DNA of 64,000 nt from Flavobacteriales bacterium. GTDB lineage: Bacteria; Bacteroidota; Bacteroidia; Flavobacteriales_D; Crocinitomicaceae. Made by a program: the position numbers and the translations under genes. The stretch is taken from positions 62,001 to 126,000 of the forward strand of contig CANJLG010000002.1 in NCBI GenBank assembly GCA_947475095.1. Direction: 5' to 3'. Below are positions 1-10,296 of this stretch, one piece after another. The notes beneath the pieces are model-generated. The model saw only the letters and a list, made by a program, of their open reading frames with translations. It was not told where the DNA came from and searched no databases. Position 1 is the first letter of the stretch, and each line of letters begins with the position of its first letter.

Positions 1-152
1 TTTTTTTTAGACAAGTTAAAAATGTTGTTTCCAAACTTTTTGGTCAACATATAATTTACGAAGCGAAATTAATAATTATTTTTTTTTAGGCAGAAGATTA
101 GTTACACAAAGTTCACTTACAGACTAAAAGGTAGAAAGAAGTAATTAATGGC

Positions 153-1409
153 CTAAACACTAACACTTAGCTCGTTGAAATCGTTGAAAAAATTAGGATA
201 CGATTTCGCTACACAGTCCACATTATCGATGATAATATCTGAAGTACTTATACAAGCTGCAATAGCGCCAGCCATCGAAATGCGATGATCATTATAGGTA
301 GCGATCGTTCCACCATGGACCTTTCCCTTACCTTCAATAAAGATGCTGTCCGCAACAATTCGATAATTCACCCCAAGAACGTTCAGCATCTTGACAATAC
401 TACGTTGACGATTTGATTCTTTATTATCCAAACGATGAAGCCCTATAATTTCACTCGTGCCCACTGCAGCACATGCCAAAATTGCTAGAGGAGGAAATAA
501 ATCTGGGCAGTGGGTGGCATTAAAAACAAATGGTCGTTTTTCATTTTGCTGCACCTTAATTTCATGCTCGTGAACTTCCACCATTGCACCAAAGTCACTT
601 AAGGCATCCAATATGCTTTTGTCTGCTTGAGTAGAAATAATCGACAATCCTTTCATTGTGATTTCACCTGAAATTGCCGCGCCTACCAAGTGATTCGCCG
701 CACCGCTCCAATCGCCTTCTATAATCATTTTTTGAGGAGACATCAGTTGATTGCCATTGACATAAAATGTGTTGTAATCTTCATGGCGCACACGTACGCC
801 GAAATCGCTCAAAACATCGAGGGTTAAATCAATGTAAGGCTTACTGCTTAATACTGTTACGTTCACTACACAATCAAAAGGTCTTTGAGAAAGTGCGATT
901 AATAGACCCGAAAGAAATTGAGAACTATCCGATGCATTCACAGACAAAGAAGTATTCGTAATTTCTCCCACAATTATGATAGGAAGAAATCCATTATTCG
1001 ATTCAACTTGCAAGCCTATTGCTCGCAATTGATCTACTAGTGAAACAACCGATCGTTGAAGCAAAGTGCCCTCACCCTGAAGAATCAATCGTTTGGCAAA
1101 GCCTAATCCAATCGTTGACATTAAGCGAAGCAACAAGCCTGACTCACCGCAAGACAACTCCAATTCATCCAGCCTACTAGCAGAAGATGTTGGAAGAATG
1201 ATTCCATTCTGAAAGGAAGCACCCAAAGCAGGCAAAAGACGAAGCGCAGCAGATACATCGTCGGAAGGATTATCAATTGAAAAATGTGTTTTTTCTTTCG
1301 CTAGAACGGCGCAAACAATAGCCCTTTGAAGGTAACTTTTGGATGGATTAGCCACCAGACTTCCTTGATACTTAAAAGGAAGAATTGTTTTATTCATGAT
1401 TTTTGTCAT
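153..1409 (-). CDS. aroA: 3-phosphoshikimate 1-carboxyvinyltransferase (EPSP synthase); the ATG at about 1397 may be the true start
   Basis: Translation has EPSPS-like motifs (NPSKSYLQRAIVCAVLA, GESGLLLRLM, GDWSGAANHLVGAA, YNDHRISMAGAIAAC); adjacent to DAHP synthase. Confidence 0.93.
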   Translation of the reverse strand: MTKIMNKTILPFKYQGSLVANPSKSYLQRAIVCAVLAKEKTHFSIDNPSDDVSAALRLLPALGASFQNGIILPTSSASRLDELELSCGESGLLLRLMSTIGLGFAKRLILQGEGTLLQRSVVSLVDQLRAIGLQVESNNGFLPIIIVGEITNTSLSVNASDSSQFLSGLLIALSQRPFDCVVNVTVLSSKPYIDLTLDVLSDFGVRVRHEDYNTFYVNGNQLMSPQKMIIEGDWSGAANHLVGAAISGEITMKGLSIISTQADKSILDALSDFGAMVEVHEHEIKVQQNEKRPFVFNATHCPDLFPPLAILACAAVGTSEIIGLHRLDNKESNRQRSIVKMLNVLGVNYRIVADSIFIEGKGKVHGGTIATYNDHRISMAGAIAACISTSDIIIDNVDCVAKSYPNFFNDFNELSVSV

Positions 1410-2433
1410 TCAAAATTTGCGACTGAATATGAATTGATTCCTGATGAATAAGCTTAAACAATTGCGTTGAGAATTCTTTGGAGAGGTTAAGCTTAACTGC
1501 TTTATCGACATTACTTACAAGTAACTCTTCCCATCGAGCTTTCTGCAAGATTGCTAAATTATGTTCTTTCTTAAATTTACCAATCAATCCAGAAGTAAAC
1601 ATTCTTTCGGTCAACAAATGAATAATAGCCTCATCCATTGCATTAATTTTCGCTCTAAACTCCAATAATTCTGCCTCCTCAATTTCCCTTCTATCCCTGA
1701 AATGCAATTTTTCCAAAAGCGCCGATAATTCCGCCGGCGAAACTTGTTGTTTAGCATCTGTCCATGCTTCTCGCGGATTACAATGAGTTTCAAGCATTAA
1801 GCCATCATATTTCAAATCAATTGCTTTCTGGGCAACTTCCAACAACATGGAGGCATCGCCTGTGATATGAGAGGGATCGCACAGAAGTGGTAGTTGAGGC
1901 AATTCCTGTTTTAAATCGATTGGAATTTGCCAATTAGGGTTATTGCGGTATTTTGCGATTTCATAAACGGAAAATCCACGATGAATAGCGGAGACATTAA
2001 CTACCCCAACGTTATAAAGTCGCTCAATAGCGCCAACCCATAATTTTAAATCGGGATTAATCGGATTTTTCACCATGATAGGCATGTCAACGCCTCTTAG
2101 CGCATCGGCAATCTCTTGAACAGAAAAAGGATTTGTGGTGGTGCGAGCTCCAATCCAGAGCATATCAAAACCTGCAGACAAGGCTAATTCGACATGTTGG
2201 GAGGTTGCCACTTCCGTACAAATTTTTAATCCATACGTCGCTTTGGCTTCTTTCATCCATTCTAAAGCTGGATTTCCCGATCCTTCAAACTCGCCTGGTC
2301 TGGTACGTGGCTTCCAAATGCCTGCCCGAAAATAGCTTGGCTGAAGCGACACTAATCCTTTTGCCGTTTCCATAACTTGCTCACGTGTTTCAGCACTGCA
2401 AGGACCTGCAATTAATTGCCATTTTGAATTCAT
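1390..2433 (-). CDS. Bifunctional 3-deoxy-7-phosphoheptulonate synthase / chorismate mutase
   Basis: N-terminal DAHPS I-beta motifs (AGPCSAET, FRAGIWKPRTRPGEFEG, CDPSHITG) plus C-terminal chorismate mutase-like helices. Confidence 0.93.
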   Translation of the reverse strand: MNSKWQLIAGPCSAETREQVMETAKGLVSLQPSYFRAGIWKPRTRPGEFEGSGNPALEWMKEAKATYGLKICTEVATSQHVELALSAGFDMLWIGARTTTNPFSVQEIADALRGVDMPIMVKNPINPDLKLWVGAIERLYNVGVVNVSAIHRGFSVYEIAKYRNNPNWQIPIDLKQELPQLPLLCDPSHITGDASMLLEVAQKAIDLKYDGLMLETHCNPREAWTDAKQQVSPAELSALLEKLHFRDRREIEEAELLEFRAKINAMDEAIIHLLTERMFTSGLIGKFKKEHNLAILQKARWEELLVSNVDKAVKLNLSKEFSTQLFKLIHQESIHIQSQILNDKNHE

Positions 2434-2485
2434 ACTGAATACCTTTAGCTTAAAAACAAAGAAGCGTAACTTAAGTTTTCACCAA

Positions 2486-4039
2486 TTATTTAGCGTAATT
2501 CACGGATCGTTTTTCACGGATAACCGTTACTTTAACTTGCCCAGGATATGTCATTTCGGTTTGAATACGTTGCGAAATAGTAAAGGACAATTCTTCAGAT
2601 TTTTGGTCTGTTACTTTTTCTGCTTCCACCAACACGCGTAATTCCCTACCAGCTTGAATAGCATAAGCACTGCTTACACCTTCGTACGAAAGCGCTAAAT
2701 TCTCGAGTTCTTTTATTCGCTTAATGTAAGTTTCAACTATTTCACGTCTAGCTCCCGGTCTAGCTCCCGAAATAGCATCACAAACTTGCACGATAGGCGA
2801 AATAAGGGTGGTCATTTCAATTTCATCGTGATGCGCACCAATAGCATTAAGCACCTCACCTTTCTCTCCGAATTTCTCAGCGACTTTCATCCCAAGAATA
2901 GCATGTGGTAATTCCGGCTCTTCATCGGGAACTTTTCCAATATCATGCAAAAGTCCAGCCCGTTTGGCCAATTTAACATTAAGACCAAGCTCTGCAGCCA
3001 TAATAGCACAGAGGTTAGCAACTTCGCGAGAGTGTTGCAACAAGTTTTGCCCATAAGATGAGCGAAACTTCATTCTTCCTACCATTCGCATTAACTCAGG
3101 ATGCAATCCGTGAATACCTAAATCGATGCATGTTCTCCGTCCGGTTTCGGCAATTTCCTCGTCCAATTGCTTCTTCGTTTTAGCAACAACCTCTTCAATT
3201 CTAGCAGGGTGAATTCGGCCATCAGAAACCAATTGATGCAAAGCAAGGCGAGCAATTTCCCTTCTTACAGGATCAAAACACGATAAAATAATTGCTTCTG
3301 GCGTATCATCCACAATAATTTCTACTCCAGTGGCTGCTTCAAGGGCGCGAATATTTCTTCCTTCACGTCCAATAATTCGACCTTTAACCTCATCAGATTC
3401 AATATTAAAGACAGAGACAGCATTCTCAACAGCTTGCTCCGTTGCTACGCGTTGAATAGTTTGAATGACTATTTTTCTAGCTTCGCGATTGGCATTTAAT
3501 TTTGCTTCTTCAGTTATTTCTTTTATTTGAGCCATTGCACCAGTTCTTGCCTCATCAGTCAATGCTTCCATTAACATTTTCTTTGCATCATCGGGTTGCA
3601 TCCCACTAATTTTAGAAAGTTCAGCAACGCGCTTGCTTTGAATTTTATCAAGCTCCTGCATACGGATCGCTAAGCCCTGGAACTTAGCATCAAAATCCTG
3701 TTGCAGGCCTTCCGTGACTTTTTCTTTACGGCCAAGATCCTCTAATTTTTGATCAATGTTTTTCTCTTTAGCACGCGCACGGTCTTCATTTGACTGCAGC
3801 TTCCTTTCGCGGTCTTTGATCGCCACCTCATGCTCTTCTTTTAGGCGCAAGAAATTTTCTTTGGCCTGAAGCATTTTTTCCTTTTTAATGTTTTCAGCTA
3901 GTAGCTCTGCCTCTTTAATCAGTCCTTCACTTTTGGATTTAACCAAAACTTTTTGAACGAAAAAAGTTGCTGTGCCACCACCGACTAAACCCAATACAAT
4001 CCATAGCACTTCCATTTCAACTAATGTTAATTTAATCAT
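2486..4039 (-). CDS. rny: Ribonuclease Y
   Basis: N-terminal TM helix, coiled coil, KH motif ([31 protein letters not shown]), HD domain (LLHDIGKV). Confidence 0.97.
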   Translation of the reverse strand: MIKLTLVEMEVLWIVLGLVGGGTATFFVQKVLVKSKSEGLIKEAELLAENIKKEKMLQAKENFLRLKEEHEVAIKDRERKLQSNEDRARAKEKNIDQKLEDLGRKEKVTEGLQQDFDAKFQGLAIRMQELDKIQSKRVAELSKISGMQPDDAKKMLMEALTDEARTGAMAQIKEITEEAKLNANREARKIVIQTIQRVATEQAVENAVSVFNIESDEVKGRIIGREGRNIRALEAATGVEIIVDDTPEAIILSCFDPVRREIARLALHQLVSDGRIHPARIEEVVAKTKKQLDEEIAETGRRTCIDLGIHGLHPELMRMVGRMKFRSSYGQNLLQHSREVANLCAIMAAELGLNVKLAKRAGLLHDIGKVPDEEPELPHAILGMKVAEKFGEKGEVLNAIGAHHDEIEMTTLISPIVQVCDAISGARPGARREIVETYIKRIKELENLALSYEGVSSAYAIQAGRELRVLVEAEKVTDQKSEELSFTISQRIQTEMTYPGQVKVTVIREKRSVNYAK

Positions 4040-4069
4040 TAATACTACAAGTTGGCCGGTGGTAAGGTC

Positions 4070-4363
4070 TTAGTCGAGTTGATTCAACTCTTCCGTGAAA
4101 TCATGTAACGCTCGTTCTATCGAGGAATAATCAGCTGGTACAATTTCCTTTTCTATTTTATTAGAAGCCCCTTTCAACATAAATTGAAGGGAAGACATTG
4201 CCAATAAATCCTGAGAATCACTTATTGAGTAATTCGTTTTTAATAGATTTATTGCCTTATTAATATCTTCGGCGGCCTTCATTACTTTTTTCTCCTCCCC
4301 TTCTTGAACGGTGAGTGGATAAGTACGTCCAGCTATTTCGACTTTTAAAGAAATTTTACCCAT
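4070..4363 (-). CDS. zapA: Cell division protein ZapA
   Basis: ZapA-like N-terminus (KVEIAGRTYPLTVQEGEEKKVMKAAEDIN); upstream of rny. Confidence 0.85.
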   Translation of the reverse strand: MGKISLKVEIAGRTYPLTVQEGEEKKVMKAAEDINKAINLLKTNYSISDSQDLLAMSSLQFMLKGASNKIEKEIVPADYSSIERALHDFTEELNQLD

Positions 4364-4366
4364 TTC

Positions 4367-4687
4367 TTATTTTTTTAGCGCAGCTATACAAATTTCTATT
4401 TCCTTAACCAATTCGTCAATTTGCTCATTGCTTCTCCCTTGAGAAAGCACTGAACCATTATCAACTTGTTTATTGATTGCTTCTCTTTCAGACCTTTCTT
4501 TTTGCAACTTTTCTTCCAACGATTCATTCCGCTCTTTCGATTGGTGTAAATCCGATTGAAGTTGTTTTATTTCCATATTCAAAGTGTCAATTTCCTTTTT
4601 AGCGCTGCTTAAGTTTTGATGGATTCCCATAAACTTAGTTCGCAAAAGAGAAATGCTTTTTTGAATTTGATCTGTCATTTTCAGCAA
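4367..4687 (-). CDS. Small coiled-coil protein, possibly ZapB-like
   Basis: Heptad-rich coiled coil; directly upstream of zapA. Confidence 0.6.
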   Translation of the reverse strand: MLKMTDQIQKSISLLRTKFMGIHQNLSSAKKEIDTLNMEIKQLQSDLHQSKERNESLEEKLQKERSEREAINKQVDNGSVLSQGRSNEQIDELVKEIEICIAALKK

Positions 4688-4769
4688 CTTTCTACAAAGT
4701 TAATATACATTAGTTGATAACAATAAAATTAGGCAGGTATTTTTTTTTTTTGAATACTTACCTTTGAAT

Positions 4770-6470
4770 ATGAAAAAAATAAAGGTTCTTTTTGTTATAA
4801 CCCTACTCAATTCCTATTCAATATTTTGGTCACAAGTTAACAAAACAACTTACCACTCACCCCTTAGTATTCCGTTAAAATTGTCAGCATCTTTTGGTGA
4901 TCTTAGGCCCAATCATTTCCATATGGGAGTGGATTTTAGTACGGGTGGAAAAGTTGGATTATCGCTCTTTTCAATCGAACAAGGGTATGTGTCGCGCATC
5001 AAAATAACACCCCTAGGATATGGAAGAGTCATCTACGTCGATCACCCGAATGGTGTGACCAGCGTATATGCTCATTGCTCAGGATTTGAAAAGTCCATTC
5101 AAAAAATAATATTAGCGTATCAAGAAAAAAACCAACTTAACGAGGTAGACATAACTTTTACATCCGGTGAAATTCCAGTAACTAAAGGACAGCTTATTGC
5201 CTATTCGGGGAATTCGGGGAATTCATCCGGACCACATTTACATTTTGAATTACGCGACACGAAATCCGAAAAAGCCTTGCATCCATTGGTTCATGGTTTT
5301 GACATAAGCGATATACATGCTCCCATTCCGAGTAAAATTTACCTTTACCCCATCGACCAAAATGGCTATTACCTCAACCAAAAAAAAATCAGCATTGCAG
5401 TTGTCAAGAGTGGCGAAAATTATTCAATAAAAACCGGCAAAATTGTCTTGACAAGTGACTTTATGGAAGGAACCGATCGAGTGTTAATTGGCGTAGAAGG
5501 AACGGATAAAATCGGAGTAGATTTAAGTGTATGTGGCTTATTTGAAAACGAACTAATTGCGGGAGAGAATAGCATTTTCCATAGTAGGATAGATACTGTT
5601 TCATTTGACCATAATAAATTAATCAATGATTACTGCGATTACGCTGAATACAAACGCAACAAAAAGAAGATTCATAAATTAATTCATAAATCGTCGAATC
5701 ATTTGGATATTTATAAATCAGCCCCCTTGCAAACGATTCGATTAAAAGGAAACGATTCGATTCCTGTAGTAATAAAATTAACTGATGCAAAGCAGAATAC
5801 TTCCACACTCAATTTTGAAATGGTTTTTCGAAAAGAATTAGGAACGATAGATTCTAACTCGAAACCGAGTGCTCTTTTTTTATTGCCAGATTCTTCCTAT
5901 TACTTTGAAGAAGCAGGAAATGCAATCCGTTTTAAACCACATGCACTATTTGAACCCGTTTTGAAGACACTTCTGATAACGAAAGATAAAATTCAACTCG
6001 GTACAGCCATTACGCCAATTTATTATGGAGCAAGTGTTTCAATGAGGCCTATCGAATCTACACCAATTGACAAACAATACATTTATTTACTAGGGGAAAA
6101 AGAACAAAAAGAAGCCCTTAAAACGCAAGTTATCGATGGTAAATTAGAGGCTGAAATTACTTCCTTAGGAACCTTTAAAGTTAGCGCAGATCTTACTGCC
6201 CCGACTATTTTGCCACATAATTTTTCAGCTTCCGATACGAGTATAGCTAAAAGTGCCATTCAATGGAAAGTTGACGATTTAAAAACCTCCATTAGCAACT
6301 ATAACTTATTTATTGATGGAAAATGGAAAGTCATTGAATATGACAAAAAAAATAAGCTCATCAGCTGTGTATTTGAACCACTAGAAAATGGCCTTATGAA
6401 TTTTCAGTTAATCCTCAAGGATGTTTGTGGAAACGAGGCAGTTTGGACCAAGAATATTCGTGTGAACTAA
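4770..6470 (+). CDS. M23 family metallopeptidase (murein hydrolase-like), secreted
   Basis: M23 motifs (HFHMGVDFS, SGNSGNSSGPHLHFELR); signal peptide MKKIKVLFVITLLNSYSIFWSQ; ATG at 4770 preferred over TTG at 4764. Confidence 0.92.
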   Translation: MKKIKVLFVITLLNSYSIFWSQVNKTTYHSPLSIPLKLSASFGDLRPNHFHMGVDFSTGGKVGLSLFSIEQGYVSRIKITPLGYGRVIYVDHPNGVTSVYAHCSGFEKSIQKIILAYQEKNQLNEVDITFTSGEIPVTKGQLIAYSGNSGNSSGPHLHFELRDTKSEKALHPLVHGFDISDIHAPIPSKIYLYPIDQNGYYLNQKKISIAVVKSGENYSIKTGKIVLTSDFMEGTDRVLIGVEGTDKIGVDLSVCGLFENELIAGENSIFHSRIDTVSFDHNKLINDYCDYAEYKRNKKKIHKLIHKSSNHLDIYKSAPLQTIRLKGNDSIPVVIKLTDAKQNTSTLNFEMVFRKELGTIDSNSKPSALFLLPDSSYYFEEAGNAIRFKPHALFEPVLKTLLITKDKIQLGTAITPIYYGASVSMRPIESTPIDKQYIYLLGEKEQKEALKTQVIDGKLEAEITSLGTFKVSADLTAPTILPHNFSASDTSIAKSAIQWKVDDLKTSISNYNLFIDGKWKVIEYDKKNKLISCVFEPLENGLMNFQLILKDVCGNEAVWTKNIRVN

Positions 6471-7126
6471 TTCGAATGAAATTCCTTCCCATAATTTGGA
6501 ACAAAAGAAGCTAGGTCCTCAAAATCACCCAAATTATATTTCTGATAAGCAAATTCGATTTGCCCCAATGCTGAGGGTAAAATCGTATCGTCAAACTCAA
6601 CATTTCTTTCTTCCCATAAAGTTTTAACTTTCCTTGCTCCATCTCCTACAGCAAGGAAAGGCTCGAATGTTGATCCTGTTAATTCATCTAGAATTTCGGG
6701 ACCTACCGGTTTTAATTCAGTCATGTTTTCATCCACTAGTTGACTAAACACTTCCATGCGCCTTGCATCAAATAAAGCATAAATAGTGCTTTTCGGGTGC
6801 TTTTGCTTTGCAAGAACAATCAACGAATAAAGCGATGGAATGGCAATCAAGGGAATAGAAAGGCCAAAACACAATCCTTTTGCTGTGGATGCTCCAATTC
6901 TCAATCCTGTATACGATCCTGGTCCAGAAGATATTGAAACAGCCACGACTTGACTCAATTCAATAGTTGCCTCAGAAAGCACATCAATAATATACGTGCT
7001 TAAGGCTTCGCCATGAATAAATTGATCATCATTGGATTCTTTGAACGAAATTAATTTGCCATTTAAAGACAAGGCAACAGAGCAAACCTTGGTTGCCGTT
7101 TCCAGATGAAGGATATAGTCCGTCAT
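6467..7126 (-). CDS. tsaB: tRNA threonylcarbamoyladenosine biosynthesis protein TsaB
   Basis: LHLETATKVCSVAL and VAVSISSGPGSYTGLRIGASTAKGLC. Confidence 0.95.
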   Translation of the reverse strand: MTDYILHLETATKVCSVALSLNGKLISFKESNDDQFIHGEALSTYIIDVLSEATIELSQVVAVSISSGPGSYTGLRIGASTAKGLCFGLSIPLIAIPSLYSLIVLAKQKHPKSTIYALFDARRMEVFSQLVDENMTELKPVGPEILDELTGSTFEPFLAVGDGARKVKTLWEERNVEFDDTILPSALGQIEFAYQKYNLGDFEDLASFVPNYGKEFHSN

Positions 7127-7812
7127 TCTATTATCTCCAATTTGAAACCAACACCATGAATATTTGATAAAACAATCCGATCGTCATCCTTTAGATATTT
7201 TCTCAGCTTTGTAATAAAAACATCTAAACTTCGACCTACAAAATAATCATTTTGACCCCAAACAGCATTTAATATAACTTCTCGAGGCAATACTTGCCCA
7301 TTGAATTTAAATAGCAACTTTAAAATTTGAGCTTCTTTTTTAGTCAGTGATTTTTTACTATTTTGAATCGTTAAGCATAAATTTTCGGTGTCGAACACAT
7401 AATGACCAATCGATATTATTTTATCCTCGGGCTTATCTACTTTGATATTCACACGACGTAAAAGTGCTTTTATACGCAATTGCAATTCTTCCACACTAAA
7501 AGGCTTGGTTAAATAGTCATCACCACCAGACTTAAATCCTTGAACCTTATCTTCCGTCATTGTTTTTGCTGTTAAAAACAGTATCGGGATTTCACTATTG
7601 ATTTTTCTAATATCACTAGCCAGGGTGAAACCATCTTTTTTAGGCATCATAACATCAAAAATGCAGAGGTGAAATTGTTTTTCATTAAAGCGCTTCAAAG
7701 CATCCGAGCCATCTGTGGCAAGAGTAACCCTATAACCATCTAGTTTTAGCTGATCGACAATAACAAATCCTAAACTAAAATCATCTTCTGCTAAGAGTAT
7801 ATTTATTTCCAT
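7123..7812 (-). CDS. Response regulator, OmpR/PhoB family (RprY-like)
   Basis: Receiver (LLAEDDFSLG, FDVMMPKKDGF, KPFSVEEL) plus winged-helix C-terminus. Confidence 0.93.
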   Translation of the reverse strand: MEINILLAEDDFSLGFVIVDQLKLDGYRVTLATDGSDALKRFNEKQFHLCIFDVMMPKKDGFTLASDIRKINSEIPILFLTAKTMTEDKVQGFKSGGDDYLTKPFSVEELQLRIKALLRRVNIKVDKPEDKIISIGHYVFDTENLCLTIQNSKKSLTKKEAQILKLLFKFNGQVLPREVILNAVWGQNDYFVGRSLDVFITKLRKYLKDDDRIVLSNIHGVGFKLEIIE

Positions 7813-8017
7813 GTCTTACTGTTTTTTACCTTCTAACATTGGCAAGGTTGTGATTTTCGTTTGTATAATTTGCTAAAAATACAAAAGGAGCATTAAAAGT
7901 AACGAATTTATTCATAAATGAGCCTGAGTAAAAGGACAATATAAAAAATCTACTAAGTATTCTTTGTTGTTTTTTTTTTAAATATTAATAAAGAAACTTC
8001 GTACTTTCGTATAAGTT

Positions 8018-8695
8018 ATGGCAAAGATATTAATCGTCGATGACGAAGAAGACATAAGAGAATTACTCATGTATAATCTCAAGCGAGAAGGACATGAGGT
8101 AAGCTGTGCCGAAAATGGTATAGCAGCGCTTGCTCAGGTTAAAATCGGCAAGCCAGATTTAATTATTTTGGATGTAATGATGCCGCAAATGGATGGCATT
8201 GAATTTTGTGAGCGGATAAAAGCCGATCTTGAGAATCAACATATTCTCATTTGTTTTCTAACAGCCCGCAGTGAGGATTACAGTCAAATAGCAGGATTAG
8301 AATCGGGTGGAGATGATTACGTTACGAAACCGATAAAGCCAAAAGTCTTAATAAGTCGTATTAACGCTTTATTGCGACGTAATTTTAAACCTGAAGTAAA
8401 AACAAGCCACCTTAATTTTTTGATAGATCGGGAACGTTATCTGATTTTAAAAAACAATGTGGAAATTCATTTCCCCCGCAAAGAATTTGAATTATTAGCA
8501 CTTTTGGCTTCCAAACCGAATACTGTTTTTAAGCGTGAGTTTATTCTAAATAGCGTTTGGGGATCAGATATCATTGTAGGCGACCGCACCATTGATGTAC
8601 ACATTCGAAAAATCAGAGAGAAAATTGGTAATCATATGATTTCTACCGTAAAGGGAGTCGGTTATAAGTTTCATGATAATGAGGAAGAAATTTAA
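8018..8695 (+). CDS. Response regulator, OmpR/PhoB family
   Basis: Receiver (ILIVDDEEDIRELL, LDVMMPQMDG, TKPIKPKVL) plus winged helix (GDRTIDVHIRKIREKIG). Confidence 0.95.
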   Translation: MAKILIVDDEEDIRELLMYNLKREGHEVSCAENGIAALAQVKIGKPDLIILDVMMPQMDGIEFCERIKADLENQHILICFLTARSEDYSQIAGLESGGDDYVTKPIKPKVLISRINALLRRNFKPEVKTSHLNFLIDRERYLILKNNVEIHFPRKEFELLALLASKPNTVFKREFILNSVWGSDIIVGDRTIDVHIRKIREKIGNHMISTVKGVGYKFHDNEEEI

Positions 8696-8757
8696 CGAAA
8701 AGAAGAGAACCTTAAAACTTTAGAAAAGCCATAAATTCAACTTTAAATATCCCAAAA

Positions 8758-10296
8758 ATGAAAATAATCAGTTTGTTTTTTTTCCTAGGAATACTTCAAG
8801 TGTCCTATTCACAAGAGGCCTCGGTTATTCCTTCACCAGATAAGCCCAGTGTAACTGATAATATTTTGTTCGAACTGAAAGATTGGGATCCTATTCGCGG
8901 CCTTTGGTTATCCGAAAGCATAATGGCGATGTCAACTAACCAAGTCATTCCAGATAGAACTTTTGCTGAAGAATTGACGCCGTATGAACTATTGAGTTTG
9001 ATGCCTAAAGAAAAAAGGGAAGACTTAAAAGATTATATTGAGACCAACAATACGGGTGCGCAACCAACAAATAACTCATTTACCACTTTACTCTTAGCGC
9101 TAATTAACAATACTTTTTGCAAAACAATACAAGGCCGAAGCTACGGTGACCCACATTTAAAATCCTTTGACAATGCTACGTATTCATTTCAAACAGTAGG
9201 TGAATTCGAATTGTCAAAATCTTCCGATAGAAACTTTGAGATTCAAGCGAGGCAAAAAGCACAAAGTGATAATTTCTCCTTGAACTCGGCAATAGCGATG
9301 AATGTTTCTGGTGATCGAGTAGGCTTTTATGCCGAAGATGCACCTTCCCGAAATGTAACGCCATTATTTTTAGATGGAGCGCCAATACAATTACAAGGAA
9401 GAACCTATTTTTTACCGCATGGAGGAACAATTAAGTTAAATGGAAGTAATTATATTATCACCTGGCCTACAGGCGAAATACTGATTCTTAATAATAGAGC
9501 TAGTGGCGGGACGAATTTCATTAATGTAACTGTAACAATTTTTGAGTGCAGCACACAAACATACAGTGGCTTACTCGGGAATGCAAATAAAAACATCAAT
9601 GATGATTTTAACGGCAGAAACAACAATCAAGCGCCCCCTGTCTACCAAGCATTCTCAACATTTGGGAATCCTTTAATGCAGCAAGCATCAATTATTGCTG
9701 AAAAAGAGTACTTAAGTTACCTGTCTCAAAGTTTTGCAGATGATTGGCGAGTAACAGACATGACTACATTATTTGATTATTCAAACGGGACAAATACAGC
9801 TTCTTTTACAGACAGAAGATTTCCAATGGTTCATCTAACAGTAGCAGACCTGAATGCCAATCAGCAATCAATGGCAAGACAAAGATGCGAAGCAATGGGT
9901 ATAAGCCCCGATGAAATGGGAGGATGCATCTTTGATCAAGGGTATTTAAATATTGCTCCGAATCCTGTTCCTTCGCCATCGATAGCAACGGAAGGTGTGG
10001 TTCTTAATAAATTAGAAAGACCATTATTAAATACCAATACGCATCAAATTTTAGCTCCTAAAAATCCAAGCGGAGAAGCCCAACCAAAACCACAAAGTGT
10101 AAATCCAATCGAAGAAAAGCCAGGAAAAACCGATATTAAAACAAATGGTAATTACAATACAATTGTAAAACCAAGCCAACCAATCCAAATCAAGGTGCCA
10201 AACAACAATAACAAACCTGCTCCTATTAATACAAACAAGCCAAGCAATACATCACCAGTCATACCAATAAAAAATGGAAAACCAGGCAAAGGATAA
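8758..10296 (+). CDS. Secreted von Willebrand factor type D (VWD) domain protein with low-complexity Pro/Asn/Lys C-terminus
   Basis: GRSYGDPHLKSFDNATYSFQTVGEFELSKS and YSGLLGNANKNINDDF motifs; signal peptide. Confidence 0.85.
   Translation: MKIISLFFFLGILQVSYSQEASVIPSPDKPSVTDNILFELKDWDPIRGLWLSESIMAMSTNQVIPDRTFAEELTPYELLSLMPKEKREDLKDYIETNNTGAQPTNNSFTTLLLALINNTFCKTIQGRSYGDPHLKSFDNATYSFQTVGEFELSKSSDRNFEIQARQKAQSDNFSLNSAIAMNVSGDRVGFYAEDAPSRNVTPLFLDGAPIQLQGRTYFLPHGGTIKLNGSNYIITWPTGEILILNNRASGGTNFINVTVTIFECSTQTYSGLLGNANKNINDDFNGRNNNQAPPVYQAFSTFGNPLMQQASIIAEKEYLSYLSQSFADDWRVTDMTTLFDYSNGTNTASFTDRRFPMVHLTVADLNANQQSMARQRCEAMGISPDEMGGCIFDQGYLNIAPNPVPSPSIATEGVVLNKLERPLLNTNTHQILAPKNPSGEAQPKPQSVNPIEEKPGKTDIKTNGNYNTIVKPSQPIQIKVPNNNNKPAPINTNKPSNTSPVIPIKNGKPGKG

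Noticed and set aside
1-152. AT-rich window start with T runs
   Set aside because: No ORF, RNA or palindrome that I could support; may belong to a feature outside the window.
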